A stretch of DNA of 64,000 bases from JACCWP01 sp963801045 (GCA_963801045.1 CAWDDC010000001.1:62001-126000), one strand, 5' to 3'; positions 1 to 9,714 are shown, numbered from the stretch's first letter. Notes: generated from the letters alone by a model not told the origin. Program-made: numbers and translations.

Positions 1-1782
1 CGAGCCGTACGGCCGGGGGCAGGCGGGCGGCGACCCGCTCGGTCAGCTCGCGACCGGCGAAGCCTTCGGGGTCGGCGCGCACCAGCGCCTGGACGGGCGC
101 CGGGGAGGCATCGCCCACCACCAGCAGCCGTCCGTCGGCACCGGCCGGACGCACCAGCGCCGCCACCGCGAGCCAGCGCCGCAGGCACTCCTCGCCGGTG
201 CGCAGGTCGGGCCGCGACAGCAGCAGGCCGGTGTCCAGCAGCACCGCGGCGGCATAGCCCCCGGCCACCCGCGGCTCGGCGCCCGGCGTGGCGACGACCA
301 GCGCGGGCTCGGGTGGGATCTCGTCGAGCACCCGGTCGCCGGCGGATCGCAGGACCCGTACCCGCGGGAAGGCTCGCCCGAGCTCCTCGGCCGTGCGCTC
401 CTCACCGACGACCGGCGCGCGCCACCGGGTGGAGTCACAGTGCCGGCAGCGCCACTCGGGCTGGGTGCGGCCGCACAGCACGCAGGTGGGTGGGGCGTTG
501 CGACCGGGCTGCAGCAGCGGGCCGTCGCAGCCCGGGCAGGCCGCCGGCGATCGGCAGTCCTGGCAGGACAGGGCGGACCGGTAGCCGATCCGCGGCACCT
601 GCAGCAGCACCGGTCCCCGGCTCAGGCCCTCGCGCAGCACCGTGAACGCCTCGTGCGGCAGCCGGGCGGCCCGGGCGGCGGGGTCGGCGGCGGGCTTGGC
701 CCCCTCGTCGCCGGTGACCTGCACCCGCGGCCAGCGAGCGCGTACGGAGGCGCGCGGCGACGACAGCGGCAGCAGCCACCGGGAGTCGACCAGCAGCTGG
801 ACCTCGGGGGTGCGGGCGTGCCCGGCGAGCAGTGCCGCGGACCCGGCCTGGTGCGCGCGCTGCACCAGCACCTCGCGGGCGTGCGGGTAGGGCGCGCGCG
901 GCTCGGCGTGCAGGTCGTCGCCGTCGTCCCAGCTGACGACCAGGCCGAGGTCGCGCACCGGGGCGAACGCGGCCGCGCGGGTCCCGACCACCACCTGCAC
1001 GCCACCGCGCAGCACGGTGAGGAAGGCGCGGTAGCGCGCAGCGGGCCCGAGGTCGGCGGTGAGCACGACGTGCCGGCCGGGGCCGAGCGCGCTGGTGAGG
1101 GCGGCGTCGAACCGCGCGACGTCGCGACCGTCGGGCACGCAGATCACGGTGCCGCGACCGCTGCGCAGGCAGGCGGCGGCTGCGGCGGCGATCGCCGCCT
1201 CGGGGTCGGCGCCGGGCCCCGCACTCCAGGCGGCGCGCGGCGACTCCCCCGCCGCCAGCCGGTCGAGCAGTGCCGGACCGCCGTCGACCTCGGTCCAGGC
1301 GGCCGGCTCCACCGGGAGCGGCGGCTCGGCGGGCGGTGGCGCGGTCTCCTCCCGCTCGACCCGGGCGTGCCGGGGCGGCACGGCCAGCCGCAGCACGTCG
1401 GCGAGGGTGCCGGCGTAGCGGTCGGCCACGGTGCGGCACAGGGCCGCGACCTCGGGGGTGAGCACCGGCTCGGCCGACACCGCCCGCCGCAGCGGCTGCA
1501 GCGGTCCGACGTGATCGCTGGCGTCGGTGCGCTCGAGCACGAACCCCGCCAGCTGCTTGCCGGCGAACCGGACGGCCACCCGCGCCCCCGGCACCACCGC
1601 GGCGTCGAGGTCGGCCGGCACCTGGTAGTCGAACGGCGCGGTCGAGGTGTGGCCAGCGACATGTCCACGGCGACCCGGGCCACCGGCCGCTCGGCCGCCG
1701 GGCCGGCGGGTTCCTTGGTACGCGAGCGACGCACCTGGGCGCGCACCAGCTCCAGCTGCTGCGCCGGCACCTGTTCGCTCAC
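1..1782 (-). CDS. priA: PriA-family primosomal protein N' (3' end beyond window)
   Basis: Replication-restart factor that would load the replisome at stalled forks. The frame leaves the left edge, so about 594 N-terminal residues are present. The start is GTG 1780-1782 (VSEQVPAQQLELVRAQ). A zinc-binding region with four CxxC-type pairs (CQDC, CPGC, CVLC, CRHC) lies near residues 405-450, as in PriA. Where a helicase P-loop is expected the sequence reads RSGRGTVICVPDG, without GxGKT. This agrees with actinobacterial PriA proteins being helicase-inactive. The frame breaks once near 1653 (one base missing after MSLA; the correct continuation is HTSTAPFDYQVP). It lies downstream of metK on the same strand, as in other actinobacteria. 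Confidence 0.9.
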
Positions 1783-1847
1783 GCTGTGGTTCTACCAGCC
1801 GGCACCCGGCGCCGGCCGCCGCCGACCCCTGCCTGTGGACCCGGGGC

Positions 1848-1897
1848 ATCATCCGCGCGTTGCGCCCGGCCCCGGCGGGCGTACTGCGCGGATGATC
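1848..1897. terminator. Stem-loop between metK and priA
   Basis: ATCATCCGCGC at 1848-1858 is the exact reverse complement of GCGCGGATGAT at 1887-1897, and a further CGCCC/GGGCG pairing lies inside. The right arm is the first copy of the tandem repeat that follows metK. It lies about 90 nt downstream of the metK stop and could act as a transcription terminator or mRNA 3' end. There is no T-run, so a factor-independent function is uncertain. Confidence 0.5.
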
Positions 1898-2001
1898 GCA
1901 GCGTCAGGCGCGGGCGGCGGGCGTACTGCGCGGATGATCGCAGCGGCGGGCGCGGGCGGCGGGCGTACTGCGCGGATGATCCGGGGTCAGGCGCGGGCGG
2001 C
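1874..2001. repeat. Tandem repeat (about 42 bp, 3 copies) spanning the metK stop codon
   Basis: The core GCGTACTGCGCGGATGATC occurs with GTACTG at 1881, 1923 and 1965, an exact 42-bp period. Each unit also carries a version of GGCGCGGGCGGC. With its preceding TCA, this block at 1987-2001 is the last four codons plus stop of metK. The repeat unit is therefore a duplicate of the metK 3' end plus about 27 bp of downstream DNA. Copies are nearly identical, differing at a few bases, which suggests recent tandem duplication. Confidence 0.85.
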
Positions 2002-3184
2002 GGCGCGCAGGTCGTCGACCCGGTCGGTCGACTCCCAGGTGAACTCGGGCAGCTCGCGGCCGAAGTGGCCGTAGTTGGCCGTGCGGGCGTAGATCGGCCG
2101 GAGCAGGTCGAGGTCGCGGATCAGCGCGGCCGGGCGCAGGTCGAACACCTGGCGCACGGCGTCGGCGATCGTGTCGACCGGCACCGTCTCGGTGCCGAAG
2201 CAGTCGACGTAGAAGCCCACGGGGGTCGCCTTGCCGATCGCGTAGGCCACCTGGACCTCGCACCGGTCGGCGAGCCCGGCCGCCACGACGGTCTTGGCGA
2301 TCCAGCGCATCGCGTAGGCGGCGGAGCGGTCGACCTTGCTCGGGTCCTTGCCGCTGAACGCGCCGCCACCGTGGCGCGCCATGCCGCCGTAGGTGTCGAT
2401 GATGATCTTGCGCCCGGTGAGGCCGGCGTCGCCCATCGGGCCGCCCACCTCGAACCGGCCGGTGGGGTTGACCAGCAGCCGGTAGTCGGAGTGGTCGATG
2501 TCGAAGCGGCTGAGCACCTCGTCGACCACGTGCTTCTTCACGTCGGGGGTGAGCATCGCGTCGAGGTCGATGTCGGCGGCGTGCTGGCTGGACACCACGA
2601 CGGTGTCGACCCGCGTGGGCCTGCCGGCGGCGTCGTACTCGACGGTGACCTGGGTCTTGCCGTCGGGCCGCAGGTAGGCCATCGACCCGTTGCGCCGGGC
2701 CTCCGACAGCTGCTCGGCCATCCGGTGGGCGATCGAGATCGGCAGCGGCATCAGCTCGGGCGTGTCGTTGCACGCGTAGCCGAACATCAGGCCCTGGTCG
2801 CCGGCGCCCTGCGCGTCCATCGGGTCCTCGGAGCCCTCGGTACGGCCCTCGTGCGCGGTGTCGACGCCCTGGGCGATGTCGTTGCTCTGCCCGCCGATGG
2901 CGACCGTGACCCCGCAGGAGCGGCCGTCGAAGCCCTTGGTGGACGAGTCGTAGCCGATGTCCAGGATCGGTCTTGCGGACGATGTCGGCGATCGGCGCCC
3001 AGCCGGTGGTGCTCACCTCACCGGCCACGACGACCAGCCCGGTCGTGAGCAGCGTCTCGACCGCGACCCGGCTGCGCGGGTCCTGCGCGATCAGGGCGTC
3101 CAGGACGCTGTCGCTGATCTGGTCGGCGATCTTGTCCGGATGTCCCTCGGTGACGGACTCCGAGGTGAAGAGACGGCGGCTCAC
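1987..3184 (-). CDS. metK: S-adenosylmethionine synthetase
   Basis: Makes S-adenosylmethionine from methionine and ATP in the cytoplasm. The start is GTG 3182-3184 (VSRRLFTSESVTEGHPDK) with GGAG just upstream. The N-terminal methionine loop with GHPDK, the GAGDQGLMFGYA signature and the phosphate loop GGGAFSGKDPSKVDRS are all present. One base too many near 2968 (RKT then ILDIGYDSSTKG) breaks the frame; repaired length is 398 aa, normal for MetK. It follows coaBC after a 76-bp gap. Its last codons are duplicated in the tandem repeat immediately downstream. Confidence 0.95.
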
Positions 3185-3260
3185 GCGGATGCTCCGATCG
3201 GTTGCGGTCGTGGATCTGGGCGGCGGCCCAGGGCGGCACAGGCAGGCACCGGGCCGGCAA

Positions 3261-4547
3261 CTACCCCGGCAGCCTACCGGTGCCCCACCGGTCGGCGACC
3301 ACATCCCACACCACGTCGGCGAGTGCGGCCTTCGACCCCGCCGGAACGGGCGTGCTGGTGCCGTCGGCCCCGAGCAGCACCGCCTCGGTGTCCTCGCGGC
3401 CGAAGACCTTGCCCGCGCTGACGTCGTTGACCACCAGCAGGTCGCAGCCCTTGCGGGCGAGCTTGGCCCGCCCGTGGTGCGAGCACGTCGGCGTCGTCGT
3501 CGCCGGTCTCGGCGGCGAATCCCACGACCACCGGCTCGGCGGCAGCGCCACGGTGCCGGACCAGCTCGGCCAGGATGTCGGGGTTCTGCTCCAGGGTGAC
3601 GACCGGCGCCGACCCGTCGTCGGCCTTCTTGATCTTGTCCCGGCTGGTGCTGGTGGGGCGGAAGTCCGACGGTGCGGCGGCCATCACGACCGCGTCCGCA
3701 CCCTCGCCGGCGGCCAGCACGGCGTCGCGCAGCTCCGCGGTGGTGCCGACCCGTACGACGTCGACGCCCGCCGGGTCGGGCAGCGAGACGTTGGCGGCGA
3801 CCACGGTGACCTTGGCGCCCCGTGCGGCCGCGGACGTGGCCAGCGCGTAGCCCATCCGGCCGGACGAACGGTTGCCGAGGAAGCGGACCGGGTCGAGGGG
3901 CTCGCGGGTGCCGCCGGCGCTCACGACCAGCCGGCGACCGGCGAGGTCGGTCGCCAGGGCGGTCGTGCCGCGGGCGAGCACGGCCAGCGCCAGCTGGGCG
4001 ATCTGCTCCGGTTCGGGCAGCCGGCCCTTGCCGGTGTCCGGTCCGGTGAGCCGGCCGACGGCCGGCTCCACGACCAGCGCGCCGCGCGACCGCAACGTCT
4101 CGACGTTGGCCTGGGTGGCCGGGTGCTCCCACATCTCGGTGTGCATGGCGGGCACGAACACGACCGGGCAGCGCGCGGTCAGCAAGGTGGCGGTCAGCAG
4201 GTCGTCGGCCCGCCCGTGCACCGCCCGGGCCATCAGGTCGGCGGTGGCCGGCGCCACCAGCACCAGGTCGGCCTCCCGGCCGAGCCGTACGTGCCGTACC
4301 TCGTGCACGTCGTCGAAGACGTCGTGCGTGGCCGGGTGGCCGGAGAGCGCCTCCCAGGTGGCCGCGCCGACGAAGCGCAGCGCCGAGGCGGTCGGGACCA
4401 CGGTCACGTCGTGCGCGGACTCGGTGAGCAGCCGCAGCACCTCGCACACCTTGTACGCGGCGATACCGCCGCCGACCCCGAGGACGACCCGGGGACGGGA
4501 CGGTGCGGCGGGAGTGCGCTGTGCGGGGCCGTTCAGGAGCGGCTCAC
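3261..4547 (-). CDS. coaBC: Bifunctional phosphopantothenoylcysteine decarboxylase / phosphopantothenate-cysteine ligase
   Basis: Catalyses two consecutive steps of coenzyme A synthesis. The N-terminal flavoprotein CoaC half shows GGGIAAYK and PAMHTEMWEHPATQAN. The C-terminal CoaB half shows SAGGTREPLDPVRFLGNRSS and RDKIKKAD. There are two frame breaks: one base missing near 4535, just after the start, and one extra near 3480 (DVL then HHGRAKLARKG). With both repaired the protein is 428 aa. The preferred start is GTG 4545-4547, overlapping the rpoZ stop as GTGA. Without the first break only a CTG at 4534-4536 would be available, so the start is less certain than the identity. Confidence 0.92.
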
Positions 4548-4816
4548 TCCTCCTCGGGCTCGATGTCCTCGACGACCAGCAGGTCCTGCTCGATCTCGCG
4601 CAGCGCGATCGAGAGCGGCTTCTCCTGCACGTGGGTGTCGACGAGGGGCCCGACGTACTCCAGCAGGCCCTCGCCCAGCTGGGAGTAGTACGCGTTGATC
4701 TGGCGGGCGCGCTTCGCGCTGAACAGGACCAGCTTGTACTTGGAGTCGGTCTTCTCCAGCAACGAGTCGATCGGCGGGTTGGTGATGCCCTCCGCAGTGG
4801 CGTGGGTACCGGTCAC
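4544..4816 (-). CDS. rpoZ: DNA-directed RNA polymerase omega subunit
   Basis: Small RNA polymerase subunit that assists beta' folding and holoenzyme assembly. It is 90 aa and intact. The conserved core PPIDSLLEKTDSKYKLVLFS is followed by AKRARQINAYYSQLGEGLLE, and the tail is acidic (EDIEPEEE). It lies between gmk (33 bp upstream) and coaBC (4-bp overlap), the standard actinobacterial arrangement mihF-gmk-rpoZ-coaBC-metK. Confidence 0.97.
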   Translation of the reverse strand: MTGTHATAEGITNPPIDSLLEKTDSKYKLVLFSAKRARQINAYYSQLGEGLLEYVGPLVDTHVQEKPLSIALREIEQDLLVVEDIEPEEE

Positions 4817-4849
4817 GAGGCGCGCCTCACTAAGCAGTCAGAAATCAGG

Positions 4850-5443
4850 TCAGTGTCCACACGACGGTGAACCCCACAAGCCTACCAACTCGGCGGCTGC
4901 TTGCCGAACCTCACCGTTGACGATGCTCACGTCGAACTCGTCCTCGGCCTCGAGCTCCTGCCGGGCCGTCGCCAGCCGGCGCTCCCGTTCGTCCGGCGAC
5001 TCGGTGCCGCGACCGGCCAGCCGGCGGACCAGCTCCTCCCAGCTCGGGGGCAGCAGGAACACGAACAACGCGTCCGGCTTCGACGCGCGCACCTGGCGAG
5101 CACCCTGCAGGTCGATCTCCAGCAGCGCCCGCCGCCCCTCGCGCAGCGCCTCCTCCACCGGCGCCCGCGGCGTGCCGTACCGGGCCCGCCCGTGCACCAC
5201 CGCCCACTCCAGCAGCTCGTCGTCGGCGATCATCCGGTCGAACTCGGCGTCGTCGACGAACAGGTAGTGCTCGCCGTGGCGTTCGCCGGGCCGGGGCGGC
5301 CGGGTCGTGGCCGACACCGACACCCAGACCTCGGGGTGGTGGGCCCGGACCGCGGCCACCACGGTGCCCTTGCCGACTGCCGTGGGTCCGGCCAGCACGA
5401 CCAGCCGCGGGGCGGCCGGGTCAGGGCTGGTCGGAGAACTCAC
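4850..5443 (-). CDS. gmk: Guanylate kinase
   Basis: Phosphorylates GMP to GDP with ATP. It is 197 aa and intact. The P-loop GPTAVGKGT lies at about residues 19-27, the GMP-binding segment VSVSATTRPPRPGERHGEHY follows, and LLEIDLQGARQV carries the Walker-B-like strand. The start overlaps the end of mihF by 23 nt, so the two are probably translationally coupled. Confidence 0.97.
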   Translation of the reverse strand: MSSPTSPDPAAPRLVVLAGPTAVGKGTVVAAVRAHHPEVWVSVSATTRPPRPGERHGEHYLFVDDAEFDRMIADDELLEWAVVHGRARYGTPRAPVEEALREGRRALLEIDLQGARQVRASKPDALFVFLLPPSWEELVRRLAGRGTESPDERERRLATARQELEAEDEFDVSIVNGEVRQAAAELVGLWGSPSCGH

Positions 5444-5750
5444 GTTCCAGGGCGGCGATCTGGTTGGTGCCGAGCCCGCGTACGCGCCGGGTGCCGGCGA
5501 TGCCGATGCGCTCCATCAGCTGACGGGCGCGGACCTTGCCGACGCCGGGCATGGACTGCAGCAGGTCGAGGACCTTCATCTTCCCGAGCACGTCGTCCTT
5601 CTGGCCGCGGTGCAGGACCTCGCTGAGCGAGCCTCCGGCGTGCTTGAGCCGGTTCTTGACCGCCGCCCGCTCTCGACGTGCCGCCGCGGCCTTCTGCAAC
5701 GCTGCCTGACGTTGTTCGGGGGTCAGGGGCGGCAAGGCCACGGCGGTCAC
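5421..5750 (-). CDS. mihF: Integration host factor, actinobacterial type
   Basis: Nucleoid-associated DNA-binding protein of the mycobacterial IHF family, unrelated to the HU/IHF fold. It is 109 aa and intact. It begins MTAVALPPLTPEQRQAAL and contains the helix-two-turn-helix region LLQSMPGVGKVRARQLMERI. GAGGTG lies a few bases before the ATG. It is first in the mihF-gmk-rpoZ-coaBC-metK block and has a 26-bp perfect palindrome starting 17 bp upstream of its ATG. Confidence 0.95.
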   Translation of the reverse strand: MTAVALPPLTPEQRQAALQKAAAARRERAAVKNRLKHAGGSLSEVLHRGQKDDVLGKMKVLDLLQSMPGVGKVRARQLMERIGIAGTRRVRGLGTNQIAALEREFSDQP

Positions 5751-5766
5751 CTCATCGTCGGGAGCG

Positions 5767-5792
5767 GTGTGACGTCCGGCGCGACGTCACAC
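5767..5792. promoter_or_regulatory. 26-bp perfect palindrome upstream of mihF
   Basis: The 10-bp arms GTGTGACGTC (5767-5776) and GACGTCACAC (5783-5792) are exact reverse complements around a 6-bp spacer. It sits 17-42 bp before the mihF ATG, so it is either an operator near the promoter or a 5'-UTR hairpin. Each arm holds a TGACGT core. No convincing -10/-35 pair was recognised nearby. The function is inference from symmetry and position. Confidence 0.6.
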
Positions 5793-5867
5793 CCGCATAC
5801 GGTTGCGAACCTAGCGACGACCGGCCGGGAGGGGCAACGCCGCAGCACCCCGGCCGGTCGGCTCGGC

Positions 5868-6322
5868 TCAGTTCCCGCTGTCGGTGCCGCCGTCGTCGGC
5901 GGTCTCCTCGGGCTCGCAGTTGTCCTTGACGTACGCGTCGAGGTTGGAGCTCGCCTCCTTGAACTCCGGGGAGGTGAACGTCTCCTGCACCTCGGGGTCG
6001 GTCAGCGCCTGCGGGTCGGACAGATCGACGTCGGCGAACGCCTCGCGCACGGTCTCGACGTCGTCCTTGATCTCGTCGGGGGCGGCGTCGACGGCGTCGT
6101 CCAGCGCGGACTGGAACTGGTCGTTGTCGATCTCGTCGGTGCTGCTGAACGCGTCGAGGTCGTCGCCGACGCTGCAGAACTCCTCGGCCGAACCGCCGCT
6201 GTCGCCGCTGTCGCCGCTTCGCTCGCCGCCGTCGTCTCCGCAGGCAGCCAGGCCGCCCCGGCCAGCAGGGCGGCGGCGATGCCGACGGCGAGGCGGCGGG
6301 GAGTGGTCAGGGTCGTGTTCAC
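5868..6322 (-). CDS. Small secreted lipoprotein, unknown function (A)
   Basis: The N-terminus MNTTLTTPRRLAVGIAAALL is a signal peptide. After repair of one missing base in a C-run near 6257, it continues to a lipobox ending LAAC, followed by an acidic Gly/Asp/Ser linker (GDDGGERSGDSGD). The mature part has a Cys early (EEFCSVGDDLDAF) and one near the end (AYVKDNCEPEE), suggesting a disulfide-stapled helical domain. Repaired length is about 151 aa. No family was recognised. It resembles the next gene in size, acidity and cysteine layout and may be a diverged paralogue. Confidence 0.75.
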
Positions 6323-6386
6323 GTCAATGTCTCCTTGGATGTGATGGCTCGTGCTGCTGGCCCGGTCGCCCTCGCGGGCGGCGGGC

Positions 6387-6851
6387 TCAGGAGTCGTCGA
6401 TGGTGAGGTTGCACTCGTCCTCTGCGTGGGTGCGGATGTTGGTCAGCGCGGTGGTGAACTCGGTGGTCCGCAGCGCCTGGCCGGCCACCCCGATGTCCTC
6501 GAGGGCGTCGGGGTCGAGACCCTCGGGGATGGTCTGCTGCTCGACCTCGTCGGAGATCTCGTCCAGCTCCTCCATGTCGATCCCGGCCTCGTCCAGCGCG
6601 TCCTCGAAGGCGTTGACCTGCCCGTTGAAGACCTCCCAGTCGTCGGCGACAGCGTCCGGGGCCTGTGCCGCCAGGTCGTCGAAGGCGTCGAACGCCTCTC
6701 CGGCCTGGGAGAACTCACCCTGGCTGAGCCCCTCGAACACCGGCGCCGCGTCCTCGAACGCGGTGCAGTAGTCGTCGTCACCCGAGCTCGAACAACCGCT
6801 GAGCGGTCCGCAGAGGAGCAACGTGGCCACCACGAGAGCCGCGGTCCGCAT
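6387..6851 (-). CDS. Small secreted lipoprotein, unknown function (B)
   Basis: 154 aa, intact. The signal peptide MRTAALVVATLLLCGPLSGC has a lipobox with Cys at residue 20, so the protein is probably anchored to the outer face of the membrane. The mature part is strongly acidic and helical, with cysteines at DDDYCTAFEDA and near the C-terminus (HAEDECNLTIDD). It is encoded 64 bp upstream of lipoprotein A on the same strand, so the two are likely co-transcribed. No known domain was recognised. Confidence 0.8.
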   Translation of the reverse strand: MRTAALVVATLLLCGPLSGCSSSGDDDYCTAFEDAAPVFEGLSQGEFSQAGEAFDAFDDLAAQAPDAVADDWEVFNGQVNAFEDALDEAGIDMEELDEISDEVEQQTIPEGLDPDALEDIGVAGQALRTTEFTTALTNIRTHAEDECNLTIDDS

Positions 6852-6965
6852 CGTTGCCTTCCCCTGTCGTACCCCTCGGCGATCGAGTACCCGGACAGCA
6901 TGTCACCCCGAGCGGGCCACCGTACGCGCGACGCTCCATCGGGCAGACACCCCCTCACGGGTCCC

Positions 6966-7022
6966 CTGAGCCCCCCTGTGCGGGCGCTGGGCGGGCCCAG
7001 GGCGGGTGGGGTCCGGGCTCAG
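6966..7022 (-). terminator. Possible terminator region after pyrF
   Basis: CTGGGC (6987-6992) and GCCCAG (6995-7000) form a compact GC-rich hairpin. An outer pair CTGAGCCC (6966-6973) and GGGCTCAG (7015-7022) encloses it and overlaps the pyrF stop. No T-tract follows. It would end the long pyr transcript. The rest of the 6852-7018 gap shows nothing recognisable. Confidence 0.35.
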
Positions 7023-7864
7023 CCGGACAGCGCCGTGGCCAGCTCGTCCCGCCAGCGGAGCGCGGCAGCCTGCAGGGCCGCGGCATCGGGTCCGGCGCTC
7101 AGCACGTCGCGGGACACCGCCGGCACCACCCGGTCGCCCAAACCCGCACAGAGCCGGGCGACGTCGGCCACGGTGCCGCCCTGTGCGCCGACCCCGGGCA
7201 CGAGCAGCGGGCCGTTGACGGCCAGGTCCTCCCCGGCCGCCAGGTCGAGCTCGGTGACCGTGGCGCCCACCACCGCCCCGACGGAACCGTAGGGCTGCGC
7301 CCCGGCGTTCTCGGCCCGGATGCCCGCCAGCAGCGAGCCGGCGACGCTGACACCCGGCGCTGCGGTGGCCCGCTGCACCTGCCGCCCCTCGGGGTTGGAG
7401 GTCAGCGCGAGGACGAACACGCCGGCCGTGGCGTCGGCGGCCGCGTCGAGGAAAGGGCGCAGCGACCCGAGCCCCAGGTAGGGGCTGACCGTCAGCGCGT
7501 CGGCTGCGAGCGGCGACGCGGGGTCGAGGTAGGCGTCGGCGTAGGCCACGGCGGTGGACCCGATGTCGCCACGCTTCACGTCCAGCAGCACCAGCGCACC
7601 CGCGGACCGCGCGTCGGCGATCGTGCGCTCGAGCACCGCGACGCCGGCCGCGCCGTGCCGCTCGAAGAACGCCGACTGCGGCTTGATCACGGCCACGTCA
7701 CCCGCGACGGCGTCGACGGTGGCGCGGGCGAACCGCTCCAGCCCGGAGGCGTCGTCGGGCAGGTCCCAGTCGCGCAGCAGCGCGGCGTGCGGGTCGATCC
7801 CGACGCACAGCGGACCGCGACGGGCCAGGGCCGCCTGCAGCCGTTGCCCGAACGTGTCAGCCAT
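7019..7864 (-). CDS. pyrF: Orotidine 5'-phosphate decarboxylase
   Basis: Last step of UMP synthesis: decarboxylates OMP. 281 aa from ATG 7862-7864, chosen because AGGAGG sits five bases upstream; an in-frame GTG at 7870 overlaps that ribosome-binding site. The active-site motif LDVKRGDIGSTAVAYADAYL and the substrate-binding GVGAQGG are present. It is the longer, actinobacterial (subfamily 2) form. It overlaps the end of pyrD by 8 nt and is the last gene of the pyr operon. Confidence 0.96.
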   Translation of the reverse strand: MADTFGQRLQAALARRGPLCVGIDPHAALLRDWDLPDDASGLERFARATVDAVAGDVAVIKPQSAFFERHGAAGVAVLERTIADARSAGALVLLDVKRGDIGSTAVAYADAYLDPASPLAADALTVSPYLGLGSLRPFLDAAADATAGVFVLALTSNPEGRQVQRATAAPGVSVAGSLLAGIRAENAGAQPYGSVGAVVGATVTELDLAAGEDLAVNGPLLVPGVGAQGGTVADVARLCAGLGDRVVPAVSRDVLSAGPDAAALQAAALRWRDELATALSG

Positions 7865-8853
7865 GGGCACCTCCTGGTGCGGGGGGACGGTGGGCCAGGC
7901 CGACGACGTCGGCCGGGGACGAGAAGCCGCGGGCGGCCAGCTCGGCCCGCAGCTCCTGGGCGACCCGGTGCGGCGCGGACGGGTCGTGGAACACCACGGT
8001 GCCGACCTGCACGGCGCTGGCGCCGGCCAGCAGGAACTCCAGCGCGTCCCGGCCGGTACGCACCCCGCCGACGCCGACGATCGGCACGTCGGGCATCGCC
8101 TGGTGCACCTGCCACACGCAGCGCACGGCCATCGGCCGGATGGCCGGTCCGGACAGCCCGCCGGTCGTGCCGCCGAGCACCGGTCGCAGGGTGTCGGTGT
8201 CGATCGCCAGCCCGAGCGTGGTGTTGATCATCGTGAGCCCGCTCGCGCCGGCCTCCAGCACCGCCTCGGCGACCGCGACGAGGTCGGTGACGTCGGGCGA
8301 GAGCTTGGCGAGGACCGGCACGTCCCGGGGGACGCCGCGACGCGCCGCCGACACCGCCCGGGCGGCCTGGAACGGGTCGCACGCGAACACCAGCCCGCGG
8401 TCCTCCACGTTGGGGCAGGAGATGTTGACCTCGACGGCGGTGACGCCGGGGCTCGTCGCCCACCCGGCGGCCGAGCTCGGCGTACTCCCCCAGCGATCCG
8501 CCCGCGATCGACACCACGGCGCGGGCGCCGCGGCTCACCAGCCAGGGCAGGTCGGTGGCCAGGAAGGCGTCGATGCCCGGGACCCTGCAGGCCGATCGAG
8601 TTGAGCATCCCGGACGGGGTCTCGACCATCCGGGGCGTGGCGCGACCCGAGCGCGGGTCGAGCATGACCGACTTGGTCACGACGGCGCCGATCTCGGCCA
8701 CGTCGAGGAACGGCGCGAGCTCGCGGCCCGCCGCCGCGCACCCCGACGCGGTCATCACCGGGGTCGGCAGCCGGACGCCGGCCAGGTCGACGGCGAGGTC
8801 GACCGCGGGTCGACCACGGCGCCCTCGAGCGAGGTGTCGGACGTGACCGCCAT
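7857..8853 (-). CDS. pyrD: Dihydroorotate dehydrogenase, class 1B catalytic subunit
   Basis: Oxidises dihydroorotate to orotate using FMN. The neighbouring pyrK indicates the class 1B, NAD-linked enzyme. Segments visible: VRLPTPVMTASGCAAAGREL, VEVNISCPN, LAKLSPDVTDLV, MINTTLG and GVGGVRTGRDALEFLLAGAS. Three frame breaks are needed: one base missing near 8804 and one extra near 8577 and 8460. Repaired length is 331 aa, normal for the family. The ATG at 8851-8853 overlaps the pyrK stop. Class 1B is unlike the quinone-linked class 2 enzyme of mycobacteria and streptomycetes. Confidence 0.93.
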
Positions 8854-9714
8854 CAGCGCGCTCCTGTCGTGCGGGGGGCGCCGAGCGTGCCGGGCGGCAC
8901 CGTGCCGACGTCGTCCCACAGCACCCGGTCGCCGCGGAACACCGGGCCCTCGATGCAGGACCGCACCATCCGCACCATGCCGTCGTCACCGCGTACGGGC
9001 AGCACGCACGTCATGCACACGCCCACTCCACAGGCCATCGACTCCTCCACCGCGCACTGGCTCCACACCCCGTGCTCCTCCGCGAGCGCCGCGACGGCCC
9101 GCAGCATCCCCATCGGCCCGCAGGCGTAGACGACCGCCGCGCCGGTGCGCGCCAGCAGCTCGGGCAGCACGTCGGTCACCCGGCCGGGCGTGCCGACCGA
9201 CCCGTCCTCGGTGGTCACGGCCACGGACTGGGCCGCCCGGCGCGCCTCCAGCGTGCCGAACAGCCGCCGCTCGGTGGCGGCGCCCAGCACCATGTGCACC
9301 GCGCACCCGCGCTCCCGCAGCCGGTCGGCCAGCGAGAACAGCGGCGCGCTGCCGTAGCCGCCTCCCACCAGGACGCACGGCACCTGCTCCTTGGGCAGCG
9401 CGAACGGCCGCCGAGCGGGCCGACCACGTCGATCTCGTCGTTGACCCGGCGATCGGCCAGCCACGCCGTGCCCTTGCCGTGCACCGCCAGCACGACCTCG
9501 ACGGTGCCGCCGTAGACGCCGGCGCTCTTGGCCCGGTAGACCGAGAACGCACGCCGCAGCAGCATCGCGGACTGGTCGCCGCCGACGGCCAGGGCGACGA
9601 ACGCACCGGGCCGGGTCCGCTCGGCCACCCCCGGGGCGACCACCGTGAGGTGGTGGTAGTCGCCGACCCGGTCGAGCGAGAGCACCCGCCCGCGCACCTG
9701 CACCGGCCCGGCGC

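Noticed and set aside
1904..4447. A fused CoaBC-MetK-like frame of about 850 codons ending in the 42-bp repeat
   Set aside because: The matching parts come from different genes read in and out of frame. Each gene has its own start and ribosome-binding site.
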